A DNA stretch of 64,000 bases, from the NCBI GenBank assembly GCA_933207985.1, contig OW240915.1:277593408-277657407 (forward strand). Direction: 5' to 3'. Under the pieces are notes generated by a model. It was not told the DNA's origin. It did no database searches and worked only from the letters and a program-made list of their open reading frames with translations. A program made the position numbers and the translations under genes. Positions 1-9,966 of this stretch are shown here, in pieces. Each line of letters begins with the position of its first letter. Position 1 is the first letter of the stretch. The DNA is from Pelobates cultripes. Its lineage: Eukaryota; Chordata; Amphibia; Anura; Pelobatidae.

Positions 1-141
1 GCATAGCTGGGGGCGAACTTGGTCCCCATGGCAGTCCCCGTGATTTGTAGAAAAAAATCACCATTGAAAAAAAAATAATTGTGATATAAAATAAATTGAA
101 CAGCAGAAAAAATAAACTCTCTAATATCCGTTGGTAACTCC
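1..141 (-). mobile_element. Inverted fragment of Penelope-like RT, cut by window start
   Basis: The first ~141 bases are the reverse complement of about 3415-3558 inside the PLE reverse transcriptase downstream. They match base for base apart from the length of one homopolymer run. The piece covers the RT region just before and including motif B (the TAMGTKFAP block). It ends at an A-run where the first pLTR begins. PLE insertions are known to carry inverted, truncated extra copies at one end, and this fits. How far the inverted copy extends outside the window cannot be seen. Confidence 0.9.
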
Positions 142-1282
142 AAAAAAAAAAAAAAGTTTCACTTTGTAATGATTTATATGAGACACTTAAGCAGTTTATT
201 ATATTAAGTCTTTTGACTTATAATATTTTGAGATATCATTAGTATTGGTAGAATAAGGATTAATGTTATTATGATTTAATATTGTCATTTTTATTATTAT
301 TAAATCTTAATGATATCACTATAGGAGGATGATACTTTATATATATTAGATGTGAATTATGACTAATGATCAATTGTTTTGTAATATATATGTCTAATAA
401 TCTTTTTCTTAGTAGAGTGGGGGTTTATTCTCCCTTGGTTATAGGTGATCTTTGAGCAACTCGATCACGCTTGGTTGCTATGGGAACGTTATGTGTGGAA
501 CACATTTGGAACGCGGAAGCAGCTGTGACGTCACTTCCGGTTTCGGCGAAATAGAATATCTCTGGTATAAGTCGAAAAAAAGCGCGCATTATGAAATTAC
601 TGAATGAATAACAGCTGCTTTAGAGAGATTATTCCCCCAATCAAGAGCAGGAAGGATTTACACTCCCACTGAATCCATCAATGGACTTTAGGGATTAGCC
701 CTATTTAAGGACACAGGGAGGGGGGGTTTGTATAGGATATGTTTATGTATTTTATATTGATACATGATAATTGTTTTTATTTGTGGTCCCTGAGGAAATT
801 CTTGCTGAACGAAACGCGTAGGACAATTTTATGCTATTTATATCCTATGCTGAATATGGTGACTACACCTTTTATTTAAATAAATTTTTTTATTGCTGAA
901 CCCTGACCTGTGGATGTCTTTTTGGTGGAACAAGGATCCAGAGGCGACAAGTAATACCAACTAGCCCCCCATTATTCCAGGGGAGGCACCCTAAGAGCGC
1001 TTTTATCATCTAAATCTTGTGAGTGCAAAAGATTGTTGCGCATATTATATTGTATCTTTAACAATATTACACTATGTTCTGTTTTATATTTCTTCTGTAG
1101 ATTCACATAGCCACATCCCGAATTTTCCTTTTTTTGGTTTATACATTGCATGATATAGGTCGCTTGTTTGGGTAGCGACCTAGGGAGGCTGTTACGCATC
1201 TTTACAAGTTAAGTACTATTGCTTTTTTAATTTGTTATTTTGTTTGTATACCGTTTGAGTTATACTTGTAAGCTATTGTTTG
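142..1282 (+). repeat. PLE upstream terminal repeat (pLTR A)
   Basis: Direct repeat of 5242-6379. It starts at an A-run followed by GTTTCACTTTGTAATG and ends at GCTATTGTTTG. It is noncoding; the 75-codon minus-strand reading frame at 972-1199 recurs in both copies simply because the repeats are alike. It holds the ribozyme-like motif at 786-824. The remainder to 1328 is a short leader before ORF1. Presumed to carry the promoter, though no clear promoter motif was recognised. Confidence 0.93.
786..824 (+). ncRNA. Hammerhead ribozyme-like motif in pLTR A
   Basis: Read 5' to 3': stem I strand GTCC (786-789), core CTGAGGA (790-796, matching hammerhead CUGANGA), stem II region 797-810, GAAA (811-814), a tiny self-complementary stem III CGCG (815-818), TA with predicted cleavage after A820, then stem I partner GGAC (821-824). 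This is the order of a minimal hammerhead with open stem I, as known from PLE terminal repeats; the palindromic CGCG stem III is too short for one molecule and suggests action as a dimer. In this copy the first stem II pair is an A.C mismatch (ATTC against GAAC). Activity is inferred. Confidence 0.72.
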
Positions 1283-1328
1283 TAACCCATTTTTTTCTCT
1301 AAACACACATATCTATTGTTCCAAAAAT

Positions 1329-2432
1329 ATGGCCACTAATATGAATTTTTTATCTGATTTACAATCTGATCGGAGACGAAAATTTGAGGCTATGTTTCAG
1401 GAGTGGGATAAACCCCAACCATTTAAAGGGTTGGATGAATTATTTAGAAAAAAAGAAAAATTACTCTCTGCCGAAACCAAAAAATGGTGGGAGGTAGCAT
1501 ATTTAGAGAACTATTTAAAGGAAGGCCTCATTCTACGAGGACTCAGAATTGATAAAACACCTGCCTTTGGGCTAGAGGATGATCTGTTTCTAGAGGAATG
1601 GGACACTATTCTCTCAAATTGTTCTTTTCAGTTGATCCAATTGATTATTAGACACTCCAAAAAAATACAGAATGAATTGGAGGCTGAACTAATTACTTTA
1701 GATTCTAACCCCACTATTGATGTAAACAGTAAGGAATATAAAGAGAGAGAAGAGTCCTTACATGATAATATTAAAAGATTGGATGAAAAAATTGCTGATA
1801 CCAAAAATAGAAAATATAGTAGAGATAAGGTAGATAAATCACTCAATACTTTTGCTACAAAAAATAGATTGACCCATAGAAAGAGACGCCCCTCCATTTA
1901 TAGGAGAGCTATACCGGGATCCCCAAGGGGGAAGGTTAGGACTAATTCTCACTCTAGGGACACACAAAGGGGCCGACAACACCCTGTGAATGATCCATAT
2001 AAAATGCCCAGTAGGGAAGAGCTCCTTAAGTCTCCAGATTCATGGGAGACACGTAATAGTTTTGGTAGAGATACACGTAGGATACCACAAAATGGAAGAT
2101 CCCCAAAGAATTGTAGGGGCCCGTTACCTTTGAGAGGTGAAACAAGGAGACCTGAGGGACAAAGGGTTAGAAATAGAAATAACAGCTCATCCCCTGTGAG
2201 AAGGGAAGTAAATAGACCCCATATGTCAACATCTAGAGGCAGAGATAATCCAGATAATTTTGTATCTCAATATAACGATTCTATTGTAAATTTTCAGGGG
2301 AAACCGAGAGGTCCCAAAGAAAAAACTATAACCAATTACTTTCGACCCAGGGCAGAGACCTGGGAACATCCCAACCGCTTTGCAACTTTATGCCAGGATT
2401 CCCCAGTAAAGAGAATTCGGACGGAGGACTAG
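1329..2432 (+). CDS. PLE ORF1 protein, basic, function unknown
   Basis: A 367-codon frame starting ATG at 1329, 47 bp after the pLTR, and ending TAG at 2430-2432. It overlaps the RT frame by 43 nt in a different frame. Residues ~95-165 are charged and helical (KEYKEREESLHDN block), a likely coiled coil. Residues ~180-340 are rich in Arg, Pro, Asn and Ser with runs such as RKRRPSIYRR, so strongly basic and probably disordered. I recognise no named domain, zinc knuckle or membrane segment. Some PLEs have a separate ORF1; a nucleic-acid-binding, particle-forming role like that of LINE ORF1 is inference. It is uninterrupted, unlike the RT frame behind it. Confidence 0.72.
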   Translation: MATNMNFLSDLQSDRRRKFEAMFQEWDKPQPFKGLDELFRKKEKLLSAETKKWWEVAYLENYLKEGLILRGLRIDKTPAFGLEDDLFLEEWDTILSNCSFQLIQLIIRHSKKIQNELEAELITLDSNPTIDVNSKEYKEREESLHDNIKRLDEKIADTKNRKYSRDKVDKSLNTFATKNRLTHRKRRPSIYRRAIPGSPRGKVRTNSHSRDTQRGRQHPVNDPYKMPSREELLKSPDSWETRNSFGRDTRRIPQNGRSPKNCRGPLPLRGETRRPEGQRVRNRNNSSSPVRREVNRPHMSTSRGRDNPDNFVSQYNDSIVNFQGKPRGPKEKTITNYFRPRAETWEHPNRFATLCQDSPVKRIRTED

Positions 2433-4768
2433 GAATAACTTCTTTAGATGGGGGTTTGCTAAATGAGAAAGAACTGAGCAAGGGGATTTTTAATTTAACT
2501 CCAACTCCACTCTCAGATGAGGAGATTAATTTGTTATCAAGGGGTTTGAAATTTGCCCCAAATAGAAGGGCCAATAATTTTGAACTTTATATTGATTTGA
2601 AAAAGTTTATCCGTTCTCTAACAATTAAAAGGCATTTTTTATTACATCCACCTGAGACTGAAACTGGTGGTGGGGGCATCGATGCTGATTACAGATTTCG
2701 CCCCAAGTCCCATTTTTTCCCTACTTATAGTAAAGGTCCTTTTTTAGAAACTTTTGAACATTTGGTAGACCAACAATTCCGAAATATGATGAAGGGTACC
2801 AATAGGAATAAAAAGAATTGCTCTCTAAATCTAAATAAAAAGGAAGAAAATACACTTAAACGACTGATTGAAAAAGATGATATAATTATTAGGGAAGCAG
2901 ATAAAGGGGGGGGGGGGATAGTATTAATGACTACTACATATTATCTCCAGGAAGCAGCACATATCTTGGGGGATAAAGATACTTATAGTGTACTTAGAGG
3001 TAATCCAACAAACCGGTTCAATGTAGAGCTCCAAATAATTTTGAATGGCGCTAAAGAGAGAGGTACCATCTCACAGAAAAATTATGATTTTCTATACCCA
3101 AAAAATCCTATTATCCCTATGTTTTATTTTCTTCCAAAGACGCACAAACGTCTCCCCAACCCTCCTGGGCGACCTATAATTAGTGGCATCAATTCATTGA
3201 CAGCCAATCTGTCGGCTTATGTGGACTCACGATTACAGAAATATGCCCAAGGGGCACCTTCATATGTAAAGGATACAAAGTCTTTTCTCCAAGAGATTGA
3301 GAACATTGAATGGGATCCGGAGTACAGTTGGGCCACCCTTGATGTGACCTCTCTGTATTCGGTGATCAGCCATAATTTGGGTTTGGAGGCAGTTGACTAC
3401 TTTATGAAGCAGGATTTGGAGTTACCAACGGATATTAGAGAGTTTATTTTTTCTGCTGTTCAATTTATTTTATATCACAATTATTTTTTTTTCAATGGTG
3501 ATTTTTTTCTACAAATCACGGGGACTGCCATGGGGACCAAGTTCGCCCCCAGCTATGCCAACACATACATGAGAAGATGGGAGGAGTTGTTTGTGTGGTC
3601 TGGACATGGCTGGAGGGCGAACTTGGTCCTATGGCGGCGTTATATTGATGATATTATTATTATTTGGAAAGGGTCCTCTGCCTTGTTTGATGATTATGTC
3701 AACTTCTTGAATGATAACGAATATAATCTGGTTTTCACCCCCATTTGGAATAAAAATTAGATCAACTTTCTTGATCTTTGTTTGTCGCATGACTTGAGAC
3801 AGATAAGAAGTAAATGCTTTTTTAAACCTACTGATGGGAATGGGTTCGTTCACCGTAAGAGTGGGCATTATGAACCTTGGCTTAAGGGTATAGCTAGGAG
3901 TCAGTTCACCCGACTTAGGCGTAATTGCTCAGTTAAACGAGATTTCCTTATTCAATCATCACATATAAAGAGGAAGCTTATAGATAGGGGATACAATGAA
4001 AAGAGATTAGAGAGAGAGATTTGCCGTATTAGTGATATAGAAAGAAAGACACTCTTGGAGAATAGACCATCTATTCCTGAAACTAGACCATCCAATTTCC
4101 GTTCGGCTTTTATTACTCATTATAACACTGATTACAATAGAATTAAAAGGAGTCTTCAAAGTTCTTGGCCTATTTTGTTACAAGACCCTGTTCTGGGGGC
4201 ACATTTAACGGATAACCCTCTTGTGATTTATAAGAGAAATAAAAATTTGAAGGATATGTTGGCACCCAGTTATGCCATCAAGCCGCCATCTGTTTCTACC
4301 TCCGTCCGATCAGGTTCATTTCAAGGCTGTGGTTTTTGTAAAGTTTGTACCACGGTATCTATTACAAATACACATACTTTCTCTAGCTTTATTACAGGGG
4401 AGAACTTCACACTGAGGGATAGTATCAGTTGCCACACGGACTTTGTAGTATATTTGCTGCAGTGTCCATGTGGCATGCAATACGTGGGACGAACTAAGAG
4501 GATTTTGAAGGTCCGTCTATTGGAACATCTTAACAACATCAGAAAGAGATTGATGACACACTCAGTCCCAGCTCACTGTATATCTTGCCCCCTTTTTTCA
4601 TTTAAGGATTTTAGATGCTGGGGAATAGAACGAGTTCCTCCCTTTTGGCGTGGGGGCAATAGAGTACAAAGACTAGCCCAAAGGGAGACTTTCTGGATAT
4701 ATAAGTTACAGACCCTCACACCAAAGGGTCTAAATATAGATATTGATTTAATGTGTTTTTTAGATTGA
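2390..4768 (+). pseudogene. PLE reverse transcriptase with GIY-YIG endonuclease, one in-frame stop
   Basis: One frame of ~792 codons from ATG 2390 to the stop ending 4768, broken by a single TAG at 3758-3760 (codon 457). Reading codons 1-456: READKG at ~168; FLPKTHK and GRPIIS in the fingers; motif A LDVTSLYSVISH; motif B ITGTAMGTKFAPSYAN; motif C YIDD at ~418-421 with all acidic residues present. After the stop the thumb and linker continue; then come a Cys pair GCGFCKVC and the GIY-YIG-type nuclease with VVYLLQCPCGMQYVGRTKR (~686-704), ending GLNIDIDL. The enzyme nicks target DNA and reverse-transcribes the element RNA. The stop lies after the RT catalytic core, so the nuclease is lost unless there is readthrough. 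The start could lie upstream if expressed by frameshift from ORF1. Confidence 0.93.
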
Positions 4769-5241
4769 TTTGGCCTTAATAAGGTTTTAAAATGGAATAC
4801 AATAGATAGGTGTGTTTATCCCCAATGTGGGGCTTTTTCTACAGTTGTAAGTTAATTTCTATTTAGATAGAGGATTTTTAAATATGATTATTTTGAGCAA
4901 TCATGTATATTTTTTTCACTTTATGTTATGATTTATGGTCCTATATGACCTAAACCATAAGGATATAATGGAGGTACAGCAATTGATTATCTGAACAATA
5001 AATCTACCTTAGTGATATATAGGATTAGTATCTTCCCAAGTGTGGGGATGCACATTAATTTTATAAATTATATATTTACACTTTTTTGTAACTAAATGAA
5101 TTGCACTTAGATATTGATAGAAGTTTTGAAAATTTATTTATAAGGAATATTAATGAGGTGTGATATATTGAAGATCAATGAATGATGGTGACTGATTAAA
5201 TGCGATGTTAATTTTCCACTAATCATATAAAGTTGTATATG
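4769..5241 (+). other. PLE 3' noncoding stretch
   Basis: AT-rich DNA between the end of the RT/endonuclease frame and pLTR B. There is no frame of note, no recognised motif, and no repeat with the pLTR. It ends at the A-run that opens pLTR B. Confidence 0.7.
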
Positions 5242-6379
5242 AAAAAAAAAAAAGTTTCACTTTGTAATGATTTATATGAGACAATTAAGCAGTTTATTAT
5301 ATTAAGTCTTTTGACTTATAATATTTTGAGATATCATTAGTATTGGTAGAATAAGGATTAATGTTATTATGATTTAATATTGTCATTTTTATTATTATTA
5401 AATCTTAATGATATCACTATAGGAGGATGATACTTTATATATATTAGATGTGAATTATGACTAATGATCAATTGTTTTGTAATATATATGTCTAATAATC
5501 TTTTTCTTAGTAGAGTGGGGGTTTATTCTCCCTTGGTTATAGGTGATCTTTGAGCAACTCGATCACGCTTGGTTGCTATGGGAACGTTATGTGTGGAACA
5601 CATTTGGAACGTGGAAGCAGATGTGACGTCACTTCCGGTTTCGGCGAAATAGAATATCTCCGGTATAAGCCGAAAAAAAGCGCGCATTATGAAATTACTG
5701 AATGAATAACAGCTGCTTTAGAGAGATTATTCCCCCAATCAAGAGCAGGAAGGATTTACACTCCCACTGAATCCATCAATGGACTTTAGGGATTAGCCCT
5801 ATTTAAGGACACAGGGAGGGGGGGTTTGTATAGGATATGTTTATGTATTGTATATTGATACATGATAATTGTTTTTATTTGTGGTCCGTGAGGAAGTTCT
5901 TGCTGAACGAAACGCGTAGGACAATTTTATGCTATTTATATCCTATGCTGAATATGGTGACTACACCTTTTATTTAAATAAATTTTTTATTGCTGAACCC
6001 TGACCTGTGGATGTCTTTTTGGTGGAACAAGGATCCAGAGGCGACAAGTAATACCAACTAGCCCCCCATTATTCCAGGGGAGGCACCCTAAGAGCACTTT
6101 TATCATCTAAATCTTGTGAGTGCAAAAGATTGTTGCGCATATTATATTGTATCTTTAACAATATTACACTATGTTCTGTTTTATATTTCTTCTGTAGATT
6201 CACATAGCCACATCCCGAATTTTCCTTTTTTTGGTTTATACTTTGCATGATATAGGTCGCTTGTTTGGGTAGCGACCTAGGGAGGCTGTTACGCATCTTT
6301 ACAAGTTAAGTACTATTGCTTTTTTAATTTGTTATTTTGTTTGTATACCGTTTGAGTTATACTTGTAAGCTATTGTTTG
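5242..6379 (+). repeat. PLE downstream terminal repeat (pLTR B)
   Basis: Direct repeat of 142-1282, with about ten substitutions and small homopolymer differences. It carries the second hammerhead-like motif (5884-5922). The last shared bases are GCTATTGTTTG; from 6380 the sequence becomes Tc1-like, which fixes the element end. Confidence 0.93.
5884..5922 (+). ncRNA. Hammerhead ribozyme-like motif in pLTR B, core-damaged
   Basis: Same layout as at 786-824: GTCC (5884-5887), core now GTGAGGA (5888-5894), stem II GTTC (5896-5899) with loop TTGCT and GAAC (5905-5908), GAAA (5909-5912), CGCG, TA, GGAC (5919-5922). Here stem II is a perfect 4-bp helix, but the invariant first core C is G. In hammerheads that C pairs with the conserved core G, so this copy should be inactive on its own. 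Confidence 0.7.
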
Positions 6380-6801
6380 CCAAAGACCACCTTGACATTC
6401 CACAATGCTACTGGAAAAATATTTTGTTGACTGATGAAACTGAGGTTGAATTTGTTAGGAAGAACACAAAGTACTATGTATGGCGTAAAAAGTGTACCGC
6501 ATGCCAACGTGAAAACATCATCCCAACAGTTTGGTGCTGGTTTGCTGATTCGTGGCCAGGACCATTTGCCAGGACCATTTGCCATTTCCCAAATTCATCA
6601 AGATATCCTACATGATAATATTAGGGTGACTGTGCACAAGTTGAATTCAATAAAAACATTACAATTGTTTGTGTGTTAGCTTTAGCACATTGTATTTGTC
6701 TTTACTTGTGACTATGATAAAGATGAAGTGACATTTTATGACCAATTAATGCAGAAAACCAACTAATTCCAAAGGGTTCACATATGTTTCTTGCCACTGT
6801 G
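6380..6801 (+). mobile_element. Tc1-like DNA transposon, 3' part (broken)
   Basis: Starts exactly at the PLE end. Frame 1 of the first ~150 bp encodes a degraded Tc1 transposase stretch with ILLTDETEVEF (the second catalytic Asp region, family form LFSDES) followed by YYVWRKK and NIIPTVW, matching the order VWR..IPTV..W of the family. Frameshifts follow. The far end, with ATTCCAAAGGGTTCACAT then TTTCTTGCCACTGT near 6766-6801, matches the usual Tc1 3' terminal sequence. The 5' half of the element and its other terminal repeat are absent from the window, presumably on the other side of the PLE. Confidence 0.75.
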
Positions 6802-8011
6802 TCTTAGTTTCACAATTCCTTTCCTGAAGAAACTGTGACATTTCAGATTCATACTTCAACTATTGTGATTAATGTTTTCTTAAGGTAAAAGTGTGATTTA
6901 ATATTGGCATGAGTTAAAGAGTAAATGTATTTTAATCTCTAGTTAAAGATGGGTGGGGAGCAGTTGATGTGTTTGACGATGTTGGCAGTAGTAGTGAGTA
7001 GCATGTGTTCCCTAAAAACTCTGCCACTGCCAAAGACCTGACCTTTAACTATATGAATTAATTCGGAACAATCTGCTCTCGCAATTTCTTTTTAAATAAA
7101 AAATTTTTCTGGTAAAGTAATAGTAGAACTTCACCAATACATTTTAAACAAAAGAACAGTTATGACACTCAGTATAACAAACACATTATTTAAATATATT
7201 ATAATTCATTATGTTGATGTACATAATTAAAGAAGACATATTTTGGAACAGAGGGCTTTTATACTCTGGACATTTCGCAATGTGTGGTAAAGTGGTGTTA
7301 CATTGAAGAAAGAAATTATATATTTATTATTGTTAAATATTCCAGATAAAACCCTGCTTATTGTTGCTATGTTATTCCTGTAACATTTCTGGGTAAAGAA
7401 GACTTCATACAAGTCAAAGGAAGTTCAACTTAACAGAAATCACGTAATTTAATGAGGACAAAATCTGTGCATTGTAATGGATAATAGATATTTGTTGATG
7501 CCCATTGGTGACTTATAGACATTGACGTCAATATCAAACCTCTGACTATCTTATTGTTAACCTTTCATTGAATGTTAGAAGAAAGGAATGTGAAAACACT
7601 CTCTGAATCTGACTTTAATTCCCTGAATTTATGGTCCAGGTGTTGCTCATTAATCATTACAATATGACTGTAATAGAACATGTACCAGCATTTTGCATGA
7701 ATAGACTATATTATAAGGCTGATGTTTACTATGGCTTGTTTGGGTTCTTATGGACATGTTGTGCTATAAATGCATTATCAGAGGATATTCCAAATATGAA
7801 GATGTCCATGGGCATAGCTTCTACCGAATACTGTAACTGAGATGAATGTTGGCCAACAATTTTTGTATAAAAATAGGACTGGATTAAAGATAAAGAACAT
7901 TTAAAGAAGAAAGGGTGATCTTCATTCTTCTTTATTTTTTTGGAGAGCTGTTTATAGCTGTTCAGTATGTTGGAGTTATCTACTAAACAACAATTAAGAC
8001 AAGAAACCATC
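6802..8011. other. No gene seen
   Basis: AT-rich unique-looking DNA. Reading frames present are short and show no recognisable domain. No clear repeat boundaries were found. Confidence 0.5.
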
Positions 8012-8532
8012 ATTGTGACATGCTAAAGGAACTAAACTGGCTGTCGCTGGAATCCAGACGCACCCTTCATCTTTCCAGCCTTGTTTTTAAGAGCTTCTCT
8101 GGGAAACTCCCACCCTACCTGAACAAAATGCTTTCCTTAGCTGTTCCCACTTTCTATAAGCTCCGATCCAGTACAAGCACTTTACTTAGTCTACCTCAAT
8201 ACAAAAAGAAAGCGGCCCGATCCTCCTTCTCCTACAGAGCGCCGCAATTGTGGAACGACCTCCCGCACAATTTAAAATCTTCCCTAAGCCTAAAGTCATT
8301 TAAGAGATCCCTCTCTACATACCTCAAAACAGAATGCACGTGTCATGGTTGATTATATATTTCCTGCCTGTTCTATGTTAAATTTTGTATATATTGTGTA
8401 TTAATATTGTTTTTGTATTTTGTTGTACCTAATGTAACAATGCAATGATTTGTGGACCCAGGACATACTTGAAAACGAGAGAAATCTCAATGTATCTTTC
8501 CTGGTAAAATATTTTATAAATAAATAAATTTG
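8012..8532 (+). mobile_element. Rex1/CR1-type LINE, 3' end
   Basis: Residues encoded at 8020-8352 form the typical extreme C-terminus of Rex1/CR1-group ORF2 proteins: LKELNWLSLESRR, then FKSFSGKLPPYL, FSYRAPQLWNDLP and LKSFKRSLSTYLK, ending with a stop. It is followed by ~170 bp of 3' UTR with ATCTTTCCTGGTAAAATATT and an ATAAATAAATAAAT tail at ~8515-8530, the usual Rex1-like ending. The 5' side is truncated, as normal for LINE insertions, so RT and endonuclease are missing. Confidence 0.8.
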
Positions 8533-8586
8533 TGCTGTTTAGCGGATTGCTCCTTAATTTGGTATCCTTACATGGGATTACCATAA

Positions 8587-8666
8587 TTAACCCCTTAAGG
8601 ACACATGACATGTATGGCATGTCATGATTCCCTTTTATTCCAGAAGTTTGGTCCTTAAGGGGTTAA
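8587..8666. mobile_element. 72-bp palindromic MITE with TTAA target duplication
   Basis: TTAA (8587-8590), then 72 bp beginning CCCCTTAAGGAC and ending GTCCTTAAGGGG, then TTAA (8663-8666). The inside holds ACATGACATG and CATGTCATG, so most of it folds on itself. TTAA duplications are typical of piggyBac and Kolobok superfamilies. A same-length copy sits at 26838-26917. An outer 15-bp inverted repeat (8556-8570 and 8670-8684) brackets it. Confidence 0.8.
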
Positions 8667-8737
8667 GGATAAGGATACCAAATTAGGTAGTTATTTACTA
8701 AAAAAACTGAGAGAACAAATATAAGAAAGAGCTTTTG

Positions 8738-9236
8738 TTAAAGGAACATGTATTCCTGACCCTCTAGTGTTAAAATCACCATTTAGGAGTCTCAGCCCCC
8801 ACCCCCGTTAACACCCTTAAAAAATAATAAATAATAAAACTTACCTTATGCCCAGTGCTGCGTGGGTCTGCCCCACTGGCCCCGCCCCCTTGCTGGCATC
8901 ATCAGAATTTATTATTTCAGTCAATCTAATTATTTCCCATAGGGAAAGCATTGGATTGGCGGAAATCGGAAAGGAGATGAGATGGGGTGGGGCCAAACAC
9001 TGGCTTGGCCAATCTGCAAGTCCTGATAGAGATGCATTGAATCAATGCATTTCTATGTGGAAAGTTTAGCGTCTTCATGTCCTTCTGAGGAGTGGCAACT
9101 GGAGGTGTCCTTAAGGGGCAATGTAAATGCTGCATTTTCATAGAAAAGGCAGTGTTTACATGAAAATGCCTGCAGGGAATGATTACAGTCACTAGATTAA
9201 GCTGTAGTTGTTCTGGTGACTATAGTGTCCCTTTAA
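8738..9236. mobile_element. TTAA-flanked MITE, ~490 bp
   Basis: TTAA at 8738-8741 followed by AGGAACATG, and a right end reading GTGACTATAGTGTCCCTTTAA with TTAA at 9233-9236. The right terminus is shared with the MITEs at 47304, 63604 and (less closely) 17609. The interior is GC-richer than its surroundings and has no coding capacity; small frames within it are incidental. Confidence 0.65.
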
Positions 9237-9543
9237 TTTTGCTCTGCCAGCCATCTAGCTGCTAAATCCCTAAATTGATGCTTTGTAACTTTGTGGCTGC
9301 CATCTTTATTCGTTTCCAATTGGAAATAATGGGCTTCCAAATTTCAGAAATGAAAAAACTTTTCAGTAAAAATTTGGTTTGTCTGAATCAATATTTTCTA
9401 ATTTTGGATGAACTGAAATTGAAAATTAACATATTAGTATAAAGACAAGTACTTTTACCTGTGCACTCCCCTAACTCATACATTTGCTTTTTGGCTCCAT
9501 ACACTCAATGATATTTTAATCAATGTGCTTTATTGACCATGCT

Positions 9544-9966
9544 GGATTACATTGTATGGATACATGAGATTATCCCCTTAAACTGTCCACGATTCCTATT
9601 TTCTACGTGTCTTAGTGAGTTATTTCTAGGTATTAATAATAAGCAACCATGAGCTTGTGGGAGCCCATTGCCAGATAGATGACTAATCATTTTATTTCAC
9701 TGTTGTGTTTTTTGCAATGTTTTTTATTTGTATTTTAGGTATTTTATTTATAAAGAATAAAGGCCGATTTTTATTTTAAATAGGTTCCTTACCCCACTTC
9801 CTAAATTGGACCAGTGAATTTGGATTAAATTGTATGGATACAAGGGATTATCCCATTAAATTGTCCTATATTCCTATTTTCTGTGTGTCTGAGTGAGTTA
9901 TGTGTAGGTATTAATAACAAGCAATCATGAGCTTGTGGGAGCCCATTACCAGAAAGATGACTAACC
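9544..9966 (+). repeat. Direct duplication of ~145 bp
   Basis: 9544-9688 and 9822-9966 are diverged copies: both run from GGATTA.ATTGTATGGATAC through TATTCCTATTTTCT and GAGCTTGTGGGAGCCCATT to AGATGACTAA. The 133-bp spacer is T-rich. No coding signal. Either two copies of an interspersed repeat or a local tandem duplication. Confidence 0.8.

Larger units (their letters stand above)
142..6379 (+). mobile_element. Penelope-like retroelement, near full length, two direct pLTRs
   Basis: The order is pLTR (142-1282), ORF1 (1329-2432), RT plus GIY-YIG ORF (2390-4768), ~470 bp noncoding, pLTR (5242-6379). The RT type, the C-terminal GIY-YIG endonuclease and the pLTRs with hammerhead-like motifs identify a Penelope-like element; among vertebrate lineages it looks closest to Neptune or Poseidon, and which of these is not decided here. 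The two pLTRs differ at only about ten positions plus homopolymer length, under 1%, so the copy is young or was recently homogenised. The right boundary at 6379 is sharp: sequence after it is a Tc1 transposon. The left end is fused to the inverted RT fragment, so no clean target duplication can be read. Confidence 0.92.

Noticed and set aside
972..1199. 75-codon minus-strand frame found again at 6069-6296
   Set aside because: It duplicates because it lies in both PLE terminal repeats; it has no domain and the hammerhead-bearing strand is the other one.
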